From assembly GCA_938091985.1 (NCBI GenBank), contig CALKOE010000261.1, positions 1 through 12,780 of the forward strand: 12,780 nt of DNA, in the 5' to 3' direction. The DNA is from an uncultured Acidimicrobiales bacterium. Its GTDB lineage: Bacteria > Actinomycetota > Acidimicrobiia > Acidimicrobiales > Aldehydirespiratoraceae. How positions within the stretch are numbered: the stretch's first letter is position 1; every line of letters starts with the position of its first letter. Both the position numbers and the translations under genes were made by a program. The notes under the pieces are model-generated. The model was not told the origin of the DNA. It searched no databases and saw only the letters and a program-made list of their open reading frames with translations. Shown here piece by piece: positions 12,638 through 12,780 of this stretch.

Positions 12638-12780
12638 TCACTCTTCGGTGCTGATCTCCGCGGCGCCGTTGCGAAGCGTGATGATGGCATCGGCGATGTT
12701 CAGGAGTTGGTCTCCGGTGTCGCCGTTGCGGGCCAGCGCCTGATCGACGGCGTGGCGGGCGTTCTTGTGGCGGACACCGC
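12638..12780 (-). CDS. unrecognised protein, C-terminal fragment
   Basis: On the minus strand a frame is open from the window edge to TGA (complement of 12638-12640), giving 46 residues. They include HKNARHAVDQALARNGD, then QLLNIADAIITLRNG, and the acidic end AEISTEE. The segment looks soluble and largely helical. The rest of the gene lies outside the window and I recognise no family. It has the same strand and coding style as the small membrane protein gene that follows it. Confidence 0.55.
   Translation of the reverse strand, partial: GVRHKNARHAVDQALARNGDTGDQLLNIADAIITLRNGAAEISTEE

Overview
This is a GC-rich window with compact, mostly actinobacterial gene content: a ClpC C-terminus, an LppM-like lipoprotein, a Crp/GlxR-type regulator, a DUF3263 + LytR_C (VirR-like) gene pair, and promoters with a -10 element but no visible -35. 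The overall style resembles deep-branching Actinobacteriota such as Acidimicrobiia. That placement is inferred from protein style and gene order, not from a marker-gene search. I see no insertion sequence, phage gene, CRISPR array or rRNA. It reads as core chromosome.

Layout. Positions 1-192 are the end of clpC. Next is a lipoprotein/TM/HAD-like fusion gene (255-1739), then radA (1781-3136) and a dienelactone-hydrolase-family gene (3169-3816). The last meets a Crp-family regulator (3817-4476, minus) stop to stop. Divergent from the regulator is a tightly coupled operon ispD-ispF-rlmB (4531-6625; both junctions are ATGA overlaps). It is followed by a polytopic membrane protein gene broken by a single -1 frameshift near 7100 (6634-8192). 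A tRNA-Thr(UGU) with encoded CCA lies on the minus strand (8204-8279). Then come DUF3263 and the LytR_C membrane protein (8345-9213), otsB (9231-10004) facing otsA (10001-11374, minus), a glycerate kinase divergent from otsA (11433-12419), a small two-TM protein (12411-12623, minus), and the C-terminal end of an unrecognised gene (12638-12780, minus).

How the genes fit together. IspD and IspF are two steps of the MEP isoprenoid pathway. RlmB modifies 23S rRNA and RadA acts in recombination and fork repair. OtsA and OtsB make trehalose from UDP-glucose and glucose-6-phosphate. The DUF3263/LytR_C pair belongs to cell-envelope biology. The order clpC...radA...ispD-ispF-rlmB resembles the mycobacterial clpC1-radA-disA-carD-ispD-ispF-cysS-rlmB region, but disA, carD and cysS are absent here and other genes stand in the gaps.

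Most notable are: (1) the lipoprotein-TM fusion whose cytoplasmic HAD-like domain has lost all four catalytic motif signatures; (2) a recurrent TAGnnT hexamer exactly 6-7 nt before start codons of leading genes, which suggests leaderless transcription; (3) three convergent gene pairs whose stop codons abut or overlap; (4) a clean one-base frameshift in the polytopic membrane protein. No clearly new multi-gene system is present. The fusion protein is the best candidate for something undescribed.
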